Assembly: GCA_003049485.1 (NCBI GenBank)
Contig: PYST01000032.1
Span: 125,001-189,000, forward strand
DNA: 64,000 bases
Origin: Ophioceras dolichostomum
Lineage: Eukaryota; Ascomycota; Sordariomycetes; Magnaporthales; Ophioceraceae
Direction of reading: 5' to 3'
Shown here: one piece after another, positions 12,101 to 21,846 of the stretch
How the letters are laid out: every line of letters starts with the position of its first letter
Position numbering within the stretch: the stretch's first letter is position 1
Translations under genes and position numbers: made by a program
The notes under the pieces: generated by a model
Databases searched by the model: none
Seen by the model: only the letters and a program-made list of their open reading frames with translations
Told to the model about the DNA's origin: nothing

Positions 12101-12607
12101 AACACCTGGCGCTCGCTCTATGACGACAGCACTGTAGGGTTTGGGGCTTCGCCAACCCGCGGCCGAGGTCGATGTGGGCGGGACGGAGGCCAACGCCGGC
12201 AGTATCCAGGCAAGAGAGTACGCCAGACGCCGCACCTGTACCCCAGGGATGCTGCTTACCGCCACCAACAGCACCGCCAACAGCTGGAAAGCGATGGCAC
12301 TTTTCGCGTCGTTGCCGACTTGGGCCTGGCGCAGGGATCTCTGCCCTTGACATACATGTCCCGGGAGGGCCAGAGCAAGCAGCGCTTGTGGTTCATCATG
12401 ATGCTGATCCTCTGCATCTTCCCCTTCATGTCCGTCCTCATCTACTTCGGGCAGTTCGACAGCGCCTTGTCATGGTACACCAAGGGCGAGGTGAACCGGC
12501 TCTCGCGGACCCAGCGCAGGGTCATCCTCATCATGATGATCCTCCAGTTCTTCGTCTGGCCGCCCGTCATTGTCCTCGTGGTCAAGAAGGTCGGGGGCAA
12601 ATTCTGA
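9173..12607 (+). CDS. Large disordered protein with C-terminal membrane hairpin
   Basis: Single open frame of 1144 residues from the ATG at 9173 (MERTNRGRGRVQFGPG). Residues 1 to about 1060 are low-complexity, rich in Ser, Asp, Arg and Pro. They include a small internal repeat (DRTDKVGKVDRTDKVA, near residue 285) and many candidate phosphorylation sites. The last 73 residues form two hydrophobic helices (about 1072-1093 and 1116-1138) separated by a conserved-looking loop with SWYTKGEVNRLSRTQRR. This suggests a tail-anchored or hairpin membrane protein with a long cytoplasmic region. Similar proteins occur in other filamentous ascomycetes as 'serine-rich' hypotheticals, as far as I recall. 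No enzymatic domain is visible and no function can be assigned. The 5' leader is pyrimidine-rich. Confidence 0.8.
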   Translation: MERTNRGRGRVQFGPGYGDATVHTDGGESLHSDDGMPPQQQIHVPKRRRDIEASNLGEFPSASASREPGPAARPVPTPLPTPGATPRGCRFPSLDAAHRNITGKSFNSTSSHDRSSSSNSSTLANDATAPTGPRSHNRARKDSAAWIQDDLDPYEPPHGPIEDSAGGRKDIPLQDLSPTGVRLSTVEESNTPETGECQLSRNHSVKEGLARHGSLNQSSERDLRSVFHRSRSSLPLDNLPKQTTSMSEDRFGSGSTVDRIYDQYHTSSDPGTPSGNDSVDRTDKVGKVDRTDKVANAPNWLPFPHSSSQAKLSPSDLSELRAKAAARCGFRSDDGDESFDFSRHADNPFASSQDALADGRRDAAQDASCSRWPRPLPPGEAPSFSLPQVPADNTVSEIDGAQFHGSFHALSMHQSITTSLSDSQGLLNGEFGGDGPGHIDDHDLYPLPLMVPAQPARPANKSPVRKSYLSAGATSVCTTAESDDDPFKYDKGSYGVFVASQKEREVSAALHLISSASRNSPEKGSPLRNGMRPPPIPDYHKSQAAEYAKNHPDESQNEALRFLAPGVVRSALEINETHCTVKVPVLPPPGAASRMPQARRQPPLPPHALTEKRLKGALGDRREFGASMVSGSDRDEWETVPTAQGPLDSVGVSFRNGRNGKTGGGVIKTTGSSIADIDDDDQSSVWQAAPFDEFGSTDRIIQHPPKDGAGHDVFKIRHLKETAMPVFVPKQRVHKVNGFAQNSSRILAEAGSKPPLACGANPFNLLNKTRKHHQHAQLSSFDAGRGEPKGDGGRFKFRDSRCSSDLEKAAVGKRSNDRHRGNNEMRAVDEGHEGEKSGQFEQAELEPVVDRASGDHDLSRSSADSTTHNFSFALIPLPEAARLQKLRRMSGQDDPSEIFGDCARRDSIRTTKKTKGSTLVGAFVNARLPRVPENVHRRVPTPLYGPEAARFGTPNPEPVRSSSPLSSNFGSSPERSNTWRSLYDDSTVGFGASPTRGRGRCGRDGGQRRQYPGKRVRQTPHLYPRDAAYRHQQHRQQLESDGTFRVVADLGLAQGSLPLTYMSREGQSKQRLWFIMMLILCIFPFMSVLIYFGQFDSALSWYTKGEVNRLSRTQRRVILIMMILQFFVWPPVIVLVVKKVGGKF

Positions 12608-13502
12608 TACGAGGAGGAAGGACACTTAAGTGATGAGCGCACAGAAACCACCAAAGCACCCACCACCACCAATACCTATCCTTGACTGACCCGTCTTGGG
12701 GCAACAAGCCTGAATCTGTGGCACTATCACCAACGAGCTCCGCCACTAATATCGGTGTTTTCTTTTCCACCATGTTTTGACCAGCTAAACTGCGTTTGCG
12801 GACATCGCATCGCAACCCACCTTCGTTTGATTTTTCGTGTCAGAAAGCCTCTGGTTTCGTTCCGTTCTTTTTACCTTTTGTTTTTTTTCGCTTGTCCCAA
12901 ATACTACCTTTTTCTTTGCTCCCACTTCCACCTGATTCTACGCGATGAGGAGTTGCTTGAGGCAGTGGCAGATTCCAGAAGGACCTTCATTACTTTTTAT
13001 CCGTTCCTTCTACCGAGATCTCAATCACGGAGGGGGGAGACGCATGGGGCGAAGGAGGATTTGTTAGACGGCCTATTGTGTAAATGCTAATGTCTCTTAA
13101 AAATCCTCACGCCGCCACAGCACTGAAAGGAGGAAGGGGAAAGCCAGTGCTCTCCTGACCAGTCATTCCGCCTTCTTGGAAATACCGGGGATCTAGATGG
13201 GCCCCGGCGCACACGCTCGTTAACAGCCACCATACGGAGGGAGGCTGTCAACTTTCGTTTGTCTGTTCGCCCGTTTACTTTCTTTTTTCCCTTTCCTAGT
13301 CGCTTTTCAGCACATTTCACCTTGCAACAACCCGCACTGGCTGCCGCCATCTCTGCTATGTCACAGGGTACCTATCGGCATTGAAGCGGCCACCTGGACT
13401 GCTCGTTTTCTTTCATTTGCTCTTTACGAAGAAGAATGGCTTTGGATGGGGTGACGAGAAGAGAATGTGCAATGGCACAATGACAGGATTCATCGCGTCA
13501 AA

Positions 13503-13651
13503 TCCGGATTGGTCACCAGAAGAACGAGGCATGGGAAGACAACAAGTGGCTTTTGCGAGGGCTCTAATCGGGGTCTTTGGGCTCTCCTCATCCGATCTGG
13601 AGTGGCAACCAGAAAGGAGGCGTGAGATGACCACAAGTGGCGTTTGCGAGG
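13503..13651. repeat. Imperfect direct duplication
   Basis: Two related blocks, 13503-13560 and 13591-13651. Both run from TCCG through an ACCAGAA core to ACAAGTGGC and TTTGCGAG. They differ by small indels and substitutions, which indicates an old local duplication. Confidence 0.6.
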
Positions 13652-13981
13652 ATCGCAATAAAGGGGAAAGGAAAAGGAAGAGACAGACCGGCGGACTAGA
13701 ATATGGTGATGACGCAAAGAAAAGGAGGTGGCGGAGAGGTAGAGGCCGGGCACGGTCGTGCGTTTTTCTCTGGATGGATGGATGGATGGATGGAGAAATG
13801 CAATACAAGACTGTCAGTCGTCTTCTCATGGACGCACGGGATTTCAAAATGGGACCTCGAGATGGGATGACTTGAGGCTCTCCAAACGCTCTCCGTACAT
13901 TACGCTCCTTCAACACTCGCTTTGTTGATGTCTGATGTCTGCGACGGGCAGAAACGCCGTCGACCTTGACCGAGTGACCAT

Positions 13982-14016
13982 CTACCTACCTACCTACCTA
14001 AGGTAGGTACCTACAG
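13982..14016. repeat. CTAC tandem plus AGGTAGGTACC inverted arm
   Basis: Four CTAC units are followed by AAGGTAGGTACCTAC, so the segment can fold into a hairpin. It is a member of the dispersed TAGGTACCTA palindrome family. Confidence 0.7.
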
Positions 14017-14360
14017 AGGCACCATCGCGAGAACAGACTGGCAGCCGAGAGGGCCAACAGCAAGTGTCAAGTGTCAAGTCAATCTTGAGACAGAAGCCTG
14101 GCCTTTTGTATAACAGAAGAAGAGGTGATAGAAGGGAGAGGCGAGCAGAACCTGGCACTTGGTTGGCTACCAGAAGAGAAGCGGCCCCGGAGATGATGGC
14201 CCGTACATCCTGGACTCAAAGGACCGCAGCCACGGGCAACCGTTGCAAGACCGAATCTCTCGGATGGCGAACGTCAATGCGGTTGAAGTACTATCGGTGC
14301 CGAACTGTCCTGTGTTATCCGGGGGGAATCCTCCAGAAATGTCCGTGTCCGGTGCGTGTC

Positions 14361-14376
14361 AGCTACCTAGGTAGCT
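14361..14376. repeat. Perfect 16-bp palindrome AGCTACCTAGGTAGCT
   Basis: A perfect inverted repeat with ACCTAGGT at its centre. Member of the dispersed family. Confidence 0.8.
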
Positions 14377-14912
14377 TACCTTGGACGGCACGTGTATTCC
14401 ATCCGGAGAGATTCCTGCCCAATTTTATCAAGACTACCTGCACTTGAGAGCACCGCGGCAAGCAAGAGTGGCACGACTTGAGTGAATCATCACCGTCACT
14501 TGCTCTCGTACGAGCTGGCCTTGATTGAGTGGTAGTTAGGTTACCTAGGTAGTTAGTTGGATGGTGATTCGATCCACTTTGCCGCCTAGTTGGGTCCTTT
14601 GTGATCAGACGGGGACGGACTGCCAGCTGCAGGCCAACCAAGCCAGCCAGCCAGCCAGCCCGCCTCGAGGGCAGGCAGACAGACGGAGCATTGAGGTGTT
14701 ATATGCCGACACAGCACAAACCGACAACGAACACGCATGTGGCAGCATGTGGCCAACCAGAGGCAAGCGATGTCTCCCGCCCCTCTCAGGGGTCGAGACC
14801 CCTGATAATCGACTGGTTAACCTAGGTGGGTATGTGGGTTTGAAGAGGGCGCCGGGGTCGGATGTGGCCGTCGCTTCGTCTCCGCCAAGCTCGAATAGTG
14901 CGAGTTTGTATG

Positions 14913-14934
14913 TAGGTACCTACCTAGGTAGGTA
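14913..14934. repeat. TAGGTACCTACCTAGGTAGG palindrome array
   Basis: Overlapping GGTACC and CCTAGG palindromes within 22 bases, immediately before the GA microsatellite. Member of the dispersed family. Confidence 0.8.
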
Positions 14935-14949
14935 ACCCACGGGCCAATA

Positions 14950-14951
14950 GG

Positions 14952-15013
<62 letters not shown>
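14950..15013. repeat. (GA)n microsatellite
   Basis: About 64 bases of nearly uninterrupted AG/GA dinucleotides, with one AAAG interruption near the left end. Lies in non-coding DNA. Confidence 0.9.
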
Positions 15014-15016
<3 letters not shown>

Positions 15017-15322
15017 GCACATCATCACAAGGAGACCCAAGGGCCTGGGGGACAGGCCGGCCCGGCCCTTTTGTTTCTTTTCTGAGAACGGCGTGGGGAT
15101 GGTGGGTGGATAGGTGGTTAGTGTGAGGGGCGGCCGGGGCCGGGGGGACCCATTCTCCGTCACTCCACTCGGAGGAATACGCGAGTTGTGTGTGGTCTGG
15201 CGGTGGTGCAGCAAGAGGGTTCGGTTTGTGGGTGGGTTGCGGCACGGCGTGAGTGGAGTGGAGTGGCGGGTGAGCGGACGAATGGCCGGATTTGCTCGCG
15301 GGCCCAGGGCGGCGCATGCGGA

Positions 15323-15343
15323 TAGGTAGGTAGGTAGGTAGGT
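15323..15343. repeat. (TAGG)5 tandem repeat
   Basis: Five TAGG units in a row. Related to the palindrome family, with only one arm expanded. Confidence 0.8.
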
Positions 15344-15908
15344 GCGCAAGGTAGGTGTCAGTCTCTGGCTAGGGTAGCACAGTAGGTACACGACTGTAGG
15401 GATCAGTGGTAGATTTGCAGTCTACCGAGCTTCCAGAGAGGGCCCCCTTGCTCGGGAGTACGAGCTACGCCGCGCAGCGAAGGCATTTGATTCGGTCGTC
15501 AACGATGTGCTACACAAGATTCGCTGATCCTTCCCTCGCAATAACCGAACCACGCATCTTGAAGAACAACTGAAAGAGAGAAGGAAAAAAAAGAGTCATA
15601 TGCGGTCACTGGACCCGTGCTCGCCAACTCGAACCTTGACATCGCTTCTTTTGGCTACCATCCCATTCGACATGGTTACATAGGTTAGAGAAAGTGGAAA
15701 AATCCTTTTCGTTGCGGCAGTGTGTTTTGACTGGACGACAACGACTTTGCTGAAGCGGAAGCGAGTTTGCGTCGTCGTTCTCGAGGCCAGGGAGATAGCA
15801 TCATCGATAGGGACCGTCGAGTTGGCCCCCAAACATCACTCACTACATCACCGCCGCCCGAAGAGATGTCGCAAGAACGGTCGTCTGTCGCCTCCCTATC
15901 TACTACTC

Positions 15909-15960
15909 ACCTAGGTACCTACCTATGTAGTGGCTGGCTCAGTGCCTACCTAGGTACCTT
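15909..15960. repeat. Two TAGGTACCTA-type palindromes
   Basis: ACCTAGGTACCTACCTA at 15909-15925 and CCTACCTAGGTACCTT at 15945-15960, separated by a short spacer. Both contain nested palindromes of the dispersed family. Confidence 0.8.
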
Positions 15961-16220
15961 CATAGTTAGTTATCGAGTGTTGTATTATCTGTGATGCGTG
16001 AGACTTGGCCTGGTTGGCACTTTTTCCAAACCTGTCACTACTGTCACTGTCAATATCTGTCGCGACCATAGGCCAGCTCGCCATGCAAGCGAGCGAGAGT
16101 CGTTTCTCGGAATCTGCCCAGCCAGTAGTCAGTAGCTGAGAAATGCTACTATCTGTTCGGCCTGCCTGGAGCGAGCTTTTGAGATCACATAATGTTGTCC
16201 GACAGATGCCCTTTCTTTCA

Positions 16221-16229
16221 TTATATAAG
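16221..16229 (+). promoter_or_regulatory. TATA box of the Gly-Glu protein gene
   Basis: A TATATAAGG motif lies about 280 bases upstream of the ATG at 16506. It is followed by a CT-rich tract (16310-16340) and a CAACAACAA-rich leader (16408-16505). This is a layout common to strongly expressed genes in filamentous fungi. The transcription start is inferred to be about 30 bases downstream. Confidence 0.6.
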
Positions 16230-16407
16230 GGCTCGATGACGACCGGAGATTTGATTCAAGATTCTCTCTTCCCTTAGCAGAGCAAACAAAACAAACCCAC
16301 CAGTACAAGCAGGTCTTTTTCTTCTCTTCTTCTCTTCTTTCCTATCCGTAAGATCATCTATCTCTATCTCCCCTCAAAAGGCACCAAGGTCAGCGACCAA
16401 CCAGCCA

Positions 16408-16430
16408 ATACAACAACAACAACAACAACA
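16408..16430. repeat. CAA repeat in the leader of the Gly-Glu gene
   Basis: A run of CAA trinucleotides in the presumed 5' untranslated region. Unstructured CAA leaders favour translation; here that is only an inference. Confidence 0.6.
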
Positions 16431-16505
16431 CGCCTTATTACTTCTCCTATCCACCTTTCCGTTCCTAAGCACCCCTTAGAAACCAACAACAAACCAACAA
16501 CAACC

Positions 16506-16931
16506 ATGGTCCAGTTCACCACAGTCCTCCTCGCAACCCTCGCCGTCCTCGGCAACGTAGTCCAGGGCATCCCCGCCGCGCAGAACGGCAACGGCGCCGT
16601 CGCCGTCGCCGCGGCCGCCCACCACCCGCTGGCGGTCCGTCACGACGGGGGTCGCCACCCCGGAGGTGGTGACGGCGAGGGAGAGGGCGAAGGCGAGGGA
16701 GAGGGAGAGGGGGATGGCGAGGGCGATGAGGATGGCGGTCGCCCCGACTTCGGCGGCAACGGCGCGCCCGGCAACTCGACTCATGGGGGACCGAAGAACG
16801 GCACTGAGACTGGCGGCTCGGGCGGTGGGTTCGGTGGTGGCTCGGGCGAGGGTGAGGGCGAGGGTGAGGGTGAGGGTGAGGGTGAAGGCGAGGGAGAGGG
16901 AGAGGGGGAGGGTGAGGGTGAGGACGAGTAA
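16506..16931 (+). CDS. Secreted acidic Gly-Glu repeat protein
   Basis: Single exon, 141 residues, with the ATG in a CAACCATGG context. Residues 1-21 (MVQFTTVLLATLAVLGNVVQG) form a clear signal peptide. The mature part has an Ala/His-rich stretch, a first Gly-Glu block (about 57-72), a central Gly/Asn/Thr region with two possible N-glycosylation sites (NST and NGT), and a C-terminal run of about 14 Gly-Glu dipeptides ending EDE. There are no cysteines in the mature chain, so it is unlike typical disulphide-rich effectors. The composition predicts a disordered, strongly acidic, possibly cation-binding extracellular or wall-associated protein. The repeat is encoded by degenerate GGNGAG hexamers, which makes length variation likely. 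The TATA box and CAAC-rich leader suggest high expression. No family is recognised. Confidence 0.75.
   Translation: MVQFTTVLLATLAVLGNVVQGIPAAQNGNGAVAVAAAAHHPLAVRHDGGRHPGGGDGEGEGEGEGEGEGDGEGDEDGGRPDFGGNGAPGNSTHGGPKNGTETGGSGGGFGGGSGEGEGEGEGEGEGEGEGEGEGEGEGEDE
16848..16928 (+). repeat. Coding GGTGAG hexanucleotide repeat
   Basis: About 13 imperfect copies of GGTGAG/GGCGAG encode the C-terminal Gly-Glu run. Every GGTGAG copy also contains a GTGAG that resembles a 5' splice donor, although no downstream acceptor is needed to explain the gene. Confidence 0.85.
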
Positions 16932-17336
16932 GCGCTGCCGCCGCTTCTGAGTAGGTGTTGATCTTTCCCTCTTCTCTCTCGGATAGACAGCTGGTCTGTC
17001 CGTCTGGGCGGCGGGAGAGGAGAAAAAATGTGGCCTTGGTGACGCGGGAGGATCGGAGCGGGCATGGTCCGCTGCCCGAACACTAATATACATAGAGGTG
17101 CGATAGAATATATGTTTATAGACTAGAGCGTGAGAAAATAACAAAAAAGAGATCCGGATCTCGGAACCCTGTCTCTGACGCCGAACTGCTGTTGAGGGGG
17201 TAAAAAAGGACCATCTGTATTAAAATCAGAATGGAAAATGGGATCTATCTCTATGTGTAGATAGGTTGTCCACCATTACCAGGACATCTTGAGTCCTCGG
17301 TATATATGTACGTACACGTAAGAGTGAATAGTAGAT
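16932..17336. other. Convergent 3' intergenic spacer
   Basis: About 400 bases between the stop of the plus-strand Gly-Glu gene and the stop of the minus-strand Apd1-like gene. It should contain both 3' ends. It is AT-richer than its surroundings, and no gene is visible. Confidence 0.6.
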
Positions 17337-18937
17337 CTACCAGCTCAGAAGCCCCTTTTGCCTGTCAAATCCGCCCCTGAGCTGCGTCTCAGGCTTGACG
17401 ACCTTGCCCTGCAGGATGGTATACCGCACGAGGTTCTCGCAGTCCTTGGGCGCAACCCTGGCGAGCCAGATACACTGACCGGCACCGACGTCTTCCTCTT
17501 CTTCTTCTTCTTCCTCTTCTTTCTCTTCTTCCTCTGCACCATTCCTCTCGTCTTCTTCTCCGTTCGCCTTCTTCTTCTTCCTAGTCTTAGCCGCCATCTT
17601 CTCATTCAAAACCTTCAAAACCCCTTCCTCGCCACCAAGCACCGAAGCCCTCTCCACACCGTCCAGCCCGAACGGGTCCGGCCGTCGGTAAACCATGACG
17701 TTGGCGCTGTACTTGTGCCCGCCCACGTGCGAGATGAAGTAGATGCCCACTCCCCCCGGCCGCTCGTCGTCGAGGTCGCGGTAGAGCCCCAGAGGACGCA
17801 GGTGGCGCTCCAGCTCCTTGCGGATCAGGGGCGCGCTCTGGCCGCAGCGGGCGTCGCGCGTCTTCTGCGAGCAGAGCAGCACCAGCACGCGGTGCGGGCA
17901 GGGCCGGCTCGCGAGCGTCTTCAGGGCCGCGGGCGCCGGCTCGGGGAGCAGGTCGTCGCCGTCGTGTTGCTTGTGCGAGACGGTGCGGGGCAGGGAGAGC
18001 GGGGTCAGGGGGGAGGAGTTGGTCGGGGAGCGGGAGACGAACTCGGAGATGAAGGTCGGGACGGTGGATGGGTGCACGTTGTCGACTATCCTGAAGGCTG
18101 GGAGGACGAGCACCGTTGTTGGCTCGGAGTAGTCGGAGGTGTGGTGCGGGGTGGGGATGTTTGAGGCCGAGAGCATTAGTTTCTGTTTTCCAGGGAGGGA
18201 AAAGTTCAAGTTAGTAAGATGCGACGAGTGACTCATGGGTGGTGATGTTATGTATAAGTGAGGCGTAAGGCCTTGAATTCGCTCTCAGTGAGTGAGGCTG
18301 GTTCTCCGTTCTTCATACATACCCCATTGGTCGGCTTCGGAGCGCGGTCGATAGCCTGCATGACGCTGCCCTTCTCATCGGCGACGTCGCGCACCCAGTC
18401 GGACTTGCCGGTGGCGACGAGCACGTGGGTGCTCCAGCCCTTGACGTGTCCATAGAGCACGTCGGACTCTTCGATCTTGAAATTGCGCGGGTATTTCACC
18501 GTGCAGCTCTCGCAGTCGTGCAGACAATCGTCCCCGTCCACGGCCGGATCGGTCTTGGTGAACAGGGGGCGGTCGGCCGGGGCGGTCTTGCTGTGGTTGG
18601 CGCCGTTACTTCCGTGGCCGTCGCCCAGCGCCAGCTTCTTGGCGCTCTCAAGAAGCGACTTGAAGCCGGTGGCCATCTTCTGCTTGACCGGCAGGGGAGG
18701 CAGTGTCCACCCAGCAGCAGCAGTAGCCGAAGAAGAAGAAGCAGGAACAGGCTGCGTCTGCGGCTCTGTCTGGGCCTGAGTCTTGATCTCTGGCTCTTTC
18801 TTTTGGTGCTGCTCTGGCTGCTCTGGCTGCTCTGGCTGCTCTGGCTGCTTTGACTGCTTTGACTCTCCAGGCTGTTGGGGCTGTTGGGGCTGCACCGATG
18901 GTGTCATTGCCCTTTGCGAGCCGGCTTGTGGGGTCAT
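17337..18937 (-). CDS. apd1: Apd1-like sucrase/ferredoxin-domain protein
   Basis: Two exons, complement(17337..18182, 18323..18937), 486 residues. The intron is 140 nt, with a GTATGT donor, a perfect TACTAAC branch site and an AACAG acceptor. The ATG at 18937 is used; an upstream GTG is ignored. The N-terminal 90 residues are Pro/Glu/Gln repeats. A cysteine-rich start (DDCLHDCESC) is followed by the thioredoxin-like core. The presumed [2Fe-2S] ligands are Cys309 and Cys318 (C-X8-C) and His357 and His361 in SHVGGHKYS (H-X3-H), matching the spacing in yeast Apd1, a cytosolic iron-sulphur protein tied to redox stress. A Lys/Glu-rich insertion (about 395-440) splits the C-terminal region. Aim32 is the alternative relative. 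The family call is strong; the physiological substrate is unknown. Confidence 0.85.
18809..18868 (-). repeat. Coding 9-bp repeat in the Apd1-like gene
   Basis: Tandem GCTCTGGCT-type units (plus-strand sense) encode the Gln-Pro-Glu repeats of the N-terminal extension. The region is likely disordered and variable in length. Confidence 0.75.
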
Positions 18938-20605
18938 TGTGAACGCTTTTCTAGGCACTGAGAACCGCTATACCGGGACCCAGGAACTAGCGGCCAAGCC
19001 GTACAAATGCCAAGGCGGTGATTGTCGGCAGTGTGTGTGGAACGAGTGTAAGAGTGGGATGAGTGGGATGCCGGCAGAGGCTTTTGGTAATAAGGGAAGC
19101 CTTGCCCAGTAACGCCACTTCGATCCTCACCCGCAATCCCTTCACTGGGAGGGCTTTCGTTCCTCCTGTCCTAACCGCGCGATCTGCACCTGTTTCTTGT
19201 ACGTTGATTTGTCTTGCTTATGAGTGCAAAACCCGGGATGTCGTCAAATCCGCAGTGAACCCACACACTGCGCAATGATGGGATAGTGAGTGCGGTTCAC
19301 GGAGCCAGCAGGAGTAGGCTAGGCTTTTGACTCCACCACAGTTTGTTGAAGACTGTGCTATAACTTATCAACCACTCGAGCTCGAGGGTAGGTAGTTGGG
19401 ACAGAAAAATGGCAGTTTAGCCTGGCCTTGAGGGAAGGTTGAACTCGACGAAAAGGATTAAAGGGAGAATTGAAATTGCAGAAAAATTTCAGATGCCAGC
19501 CAGCCGCGGTGCCAGAGTCAATTTATATGGGCATGTATCTGTTCTGTGCCGTGCAAGGCAGCTATGAACGCCTTACCAGCTGGTACATGCCTATTCTGTA
19601 CGGCAGGAGCGCATGATTCGTTGTGCCTCAACGCACCGCATCTGAATGAGACAGACCGCTCCCTCCTCCCTCCCGGCACCCGAGGCCGAAGCCGAAGTCA
19701 TGCATTATCTCCGGCCCCGCCGAAACATCGAGACCGCCTCCTAGAAGTCGACCGGGACCGTGAAATGGCGCCAGAAAGCACTTAAAAGCACGGGTCAGGC
19801 TCCAGGGGCGCGGCAGTAGTCGTCGTAAGCTCGTAACGCCGAGGGAAAGGCTGTCAGGCGTGCAGGAACCGGGCGCATCACACTCAAGGGGGCTTGATTC
19901 CACCCACGTCGCTTGAAAGGCACAGGCCGATCGGTGTACAACCTTTTTGTGCCTTTGCATCTACAGTGACGCGTTACCTCCCACGTCATTGGTGGGTTTC
20001 ATTGGTGGGTGCACCCTACTGGATGGAGCGTCCTGGCCTCCCTTGCCTACGATGGCAGCTGAACGTGGTACAGACGCATATGGAGGTTTGCATCTTGGTC
20101 GTGCTTTTCTTTTCTGTTAGTGATACCAATCTCCCCTCGGTTTACCCCTCGTCCCATTCGTATTACACCACAAATAGACAGACACGCATTGAAAGTTCCC
20201 TTAACACTGCACTACCTACCTTCCTACTGTGGTACCCGTCCTTCTGGTGTAAATTGGTACTCCTGGGCGAAGTGGGGGAACAGCGAAGTTATTTCCTTTC
20301 ATTATGAAGGTTACCCGAACAGTCCTTCCCTCCCAGCTGAGCGATTTCAAAAATTGCAGCTGTTTTCCCCAGTTGGCGGCTGCTGTCGTTACCTACTGAC
20401 CATCTCTAGCTGGTCCCCGGTCATTGATGCTTCGTCACGGCAGTCCTGCAGAGGGGAAGGACCTCGCTCATCAGCGGGCAGCAACCCATTTTTCATCTCC
20501 TTTATACAAAGAAAAGAACATTCTCTTCTCGCACTGTCCTCCCATCCAACGGCAACTTATATGCTGGAAGACTAGAAGACATCAGGCCCCCCTTAACCGC
20601 TTCGC
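18938..20605. other. Intergenic between Apd1-like and esterase genes
   Basis: About 1.7 kb holding the promoter of the Apd1-like gene and the 3' flank of the esterase gene. No domain-like frame, tRNA or clear repeat is visible. The longest frames (137-151 codons, plus strand, 19894-20575) lack splice support. Confidence 0.5.
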
Positions 20606-21582
20606 TTAGGTCAGGAGACCGAAGAACCTCAGCATCAGCTGGTCGTTGACTGGGGCAGTGTGGCCGACCCCCTTGCCCATGAAGCCCTGCAGCTGGGTGC
20701 CGTCGCCCCAGATCCACTGCGTGTACTGGGCGCTGGGCACGCCGGTGACGTTGCGGGTGGACTCGATACCGAACACGTTGCTCCACTGCTTCATGGCCTC
20801 GATGGCGCACTGAGGCCTGACGAGGGAGTCGGCCTCGCCGTGGTAGATTTGCATGCGCGGGTACTTTTTCTTGCCCGTGGCGTAGTCCGGGTACGAGTTT
20901 CTGACGAACCGGCCCCACTCCTCGGGGGTGTGCGTCAGGCCCTGGGCGCAGGTCTGGTTGGCCGCGAAGGGGGTGGCGGCCTGGGCGCCCGCGAAGCAGG
21001 CGTGGGCGGCGCCCGAGTAGGCGGCCCCCGCGGCGAAGACGTCCGGGTAGACGGCCGCCATGACGTTGGTCATCATGCCGCCCGAGGACGAGCCGAAGAC
21101 GAAGACGCGCTCGGGGTCGGCGCCGTGCTTGTCGAGCGCGTACTTGACCATGTTGATGATGCCGCCCGCGTCGCCTCCCGCGCCGTGGGTGAGCGACTGG
21201 GGCTCGTGCACGCCCCAGCAGTTGGACATCTTGTTGGTCTGGCCGTAGATGAGGATGAAGCCCAGCTGGTCAGCGTACTGGACCGTCGGGCGGGTGCCGG
21301 CGAACCAGGAAGTTGCGCTGCCACCACAGGGATGGAGCTGCAGTTTTGTCACCAAACCAACCAGTCAGTTTATTTTCCCCCGTGCTTTCTCTCTCTCTTT
21401 TTTTTAACCGGAGAGAAACTTACGGCGACCACGATGGCGGGCTTCGTCGCCAGCTTGTCCGGGACGTAGATGTACATCTGGACCCCCGCCACGCTGTTGT
21501 TGAAGTTGGTCACCTGCTGGAGGGACGCGCACATAGCCGACATCGCCGCCATGGCGGAGAGGAGAATCGATCTCAACATCAT
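20606..21582 (-). CDS. Secreted CE1-type esterase (acetylxylan esterase-like)
   Basis: Two exons, complement(20606..21337, 21424..21582), 296 residues. The 86-nt intron has a GTAAGT donor and CTGCAG acceptor and rejoins KPAIVVA to LHPCGGSA. A signal peptide is at residues 1-19 (MMLRSILLSAMAAMSAMCA). The fold is the alpha/beta hydrolase of carbohydrate esterase family 1 and PHB-depolymerase-like enzymes. It has an oxyanion-side HPCGG, the nucleophile motif GSSSG (Ser137), an acidic residue in HGEAD (about 221-223) and the catalytic His279 in GVGHT. No carbohydrate-binding module is attached. The likely role is removal of acetyl or feruloyl groups from plant hemicellulose outside the cell. Acetylxylan esterase is the best guess and feruloyl esterase the alternative. 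The upstream region carries an odd minisatellite (21847-21972). Confidence 0.85.
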
Positions 21583-21846
21583 CTTGGAGAGCCTGATCTC
21601 TTGTCTGTAGCTGATCTAGTCGGGCAGGGTTGGCGAGAAAAGAGCGTTCAGAGATCCAAGGGGTGGGCAGAAGCAGAAGAGAACAGGAGGCGCCCCTGTC
21701 TTATACGTCGACGGTATTTCTCGAAAATCCTACGTACCTCTCCCTCCCTCCCTAGACGAGTTTCCCATCTCCCAGACCTCCTCCCTGCGTAGGCTTTTTT
21801 TATGGAGGGATACACTCCGGACGAGATGAGATCTACCACAGGAACC

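Larger units (their letters stand above)
12608..16505. other. Repeat-rich intergenic region
   Basis: About 3.9 kb without a supportable gene. It holds an imperfect 60-bp duplication (13503-13651), a GGAT run (13771-13795), a CCAG run (14640-14660), a long GA microsatellite (14950-15013) and the densest cluster in the window of TAGGTACCTA-type palindromes (13982 to 15960). The right end carries the TATA box and CAA-rich leader of the secreted Gly-Glu protein gene. Confidence 0.6.

Noticed and set aside
16848..16928. Repeated GTGAG donors as evidence for an intron in the Gly-Glu gene
   Set aside because: They are a by-product of the GGTGAG repeat; the frame stays open to a stop and no acceptor with a branch site follows nearby.
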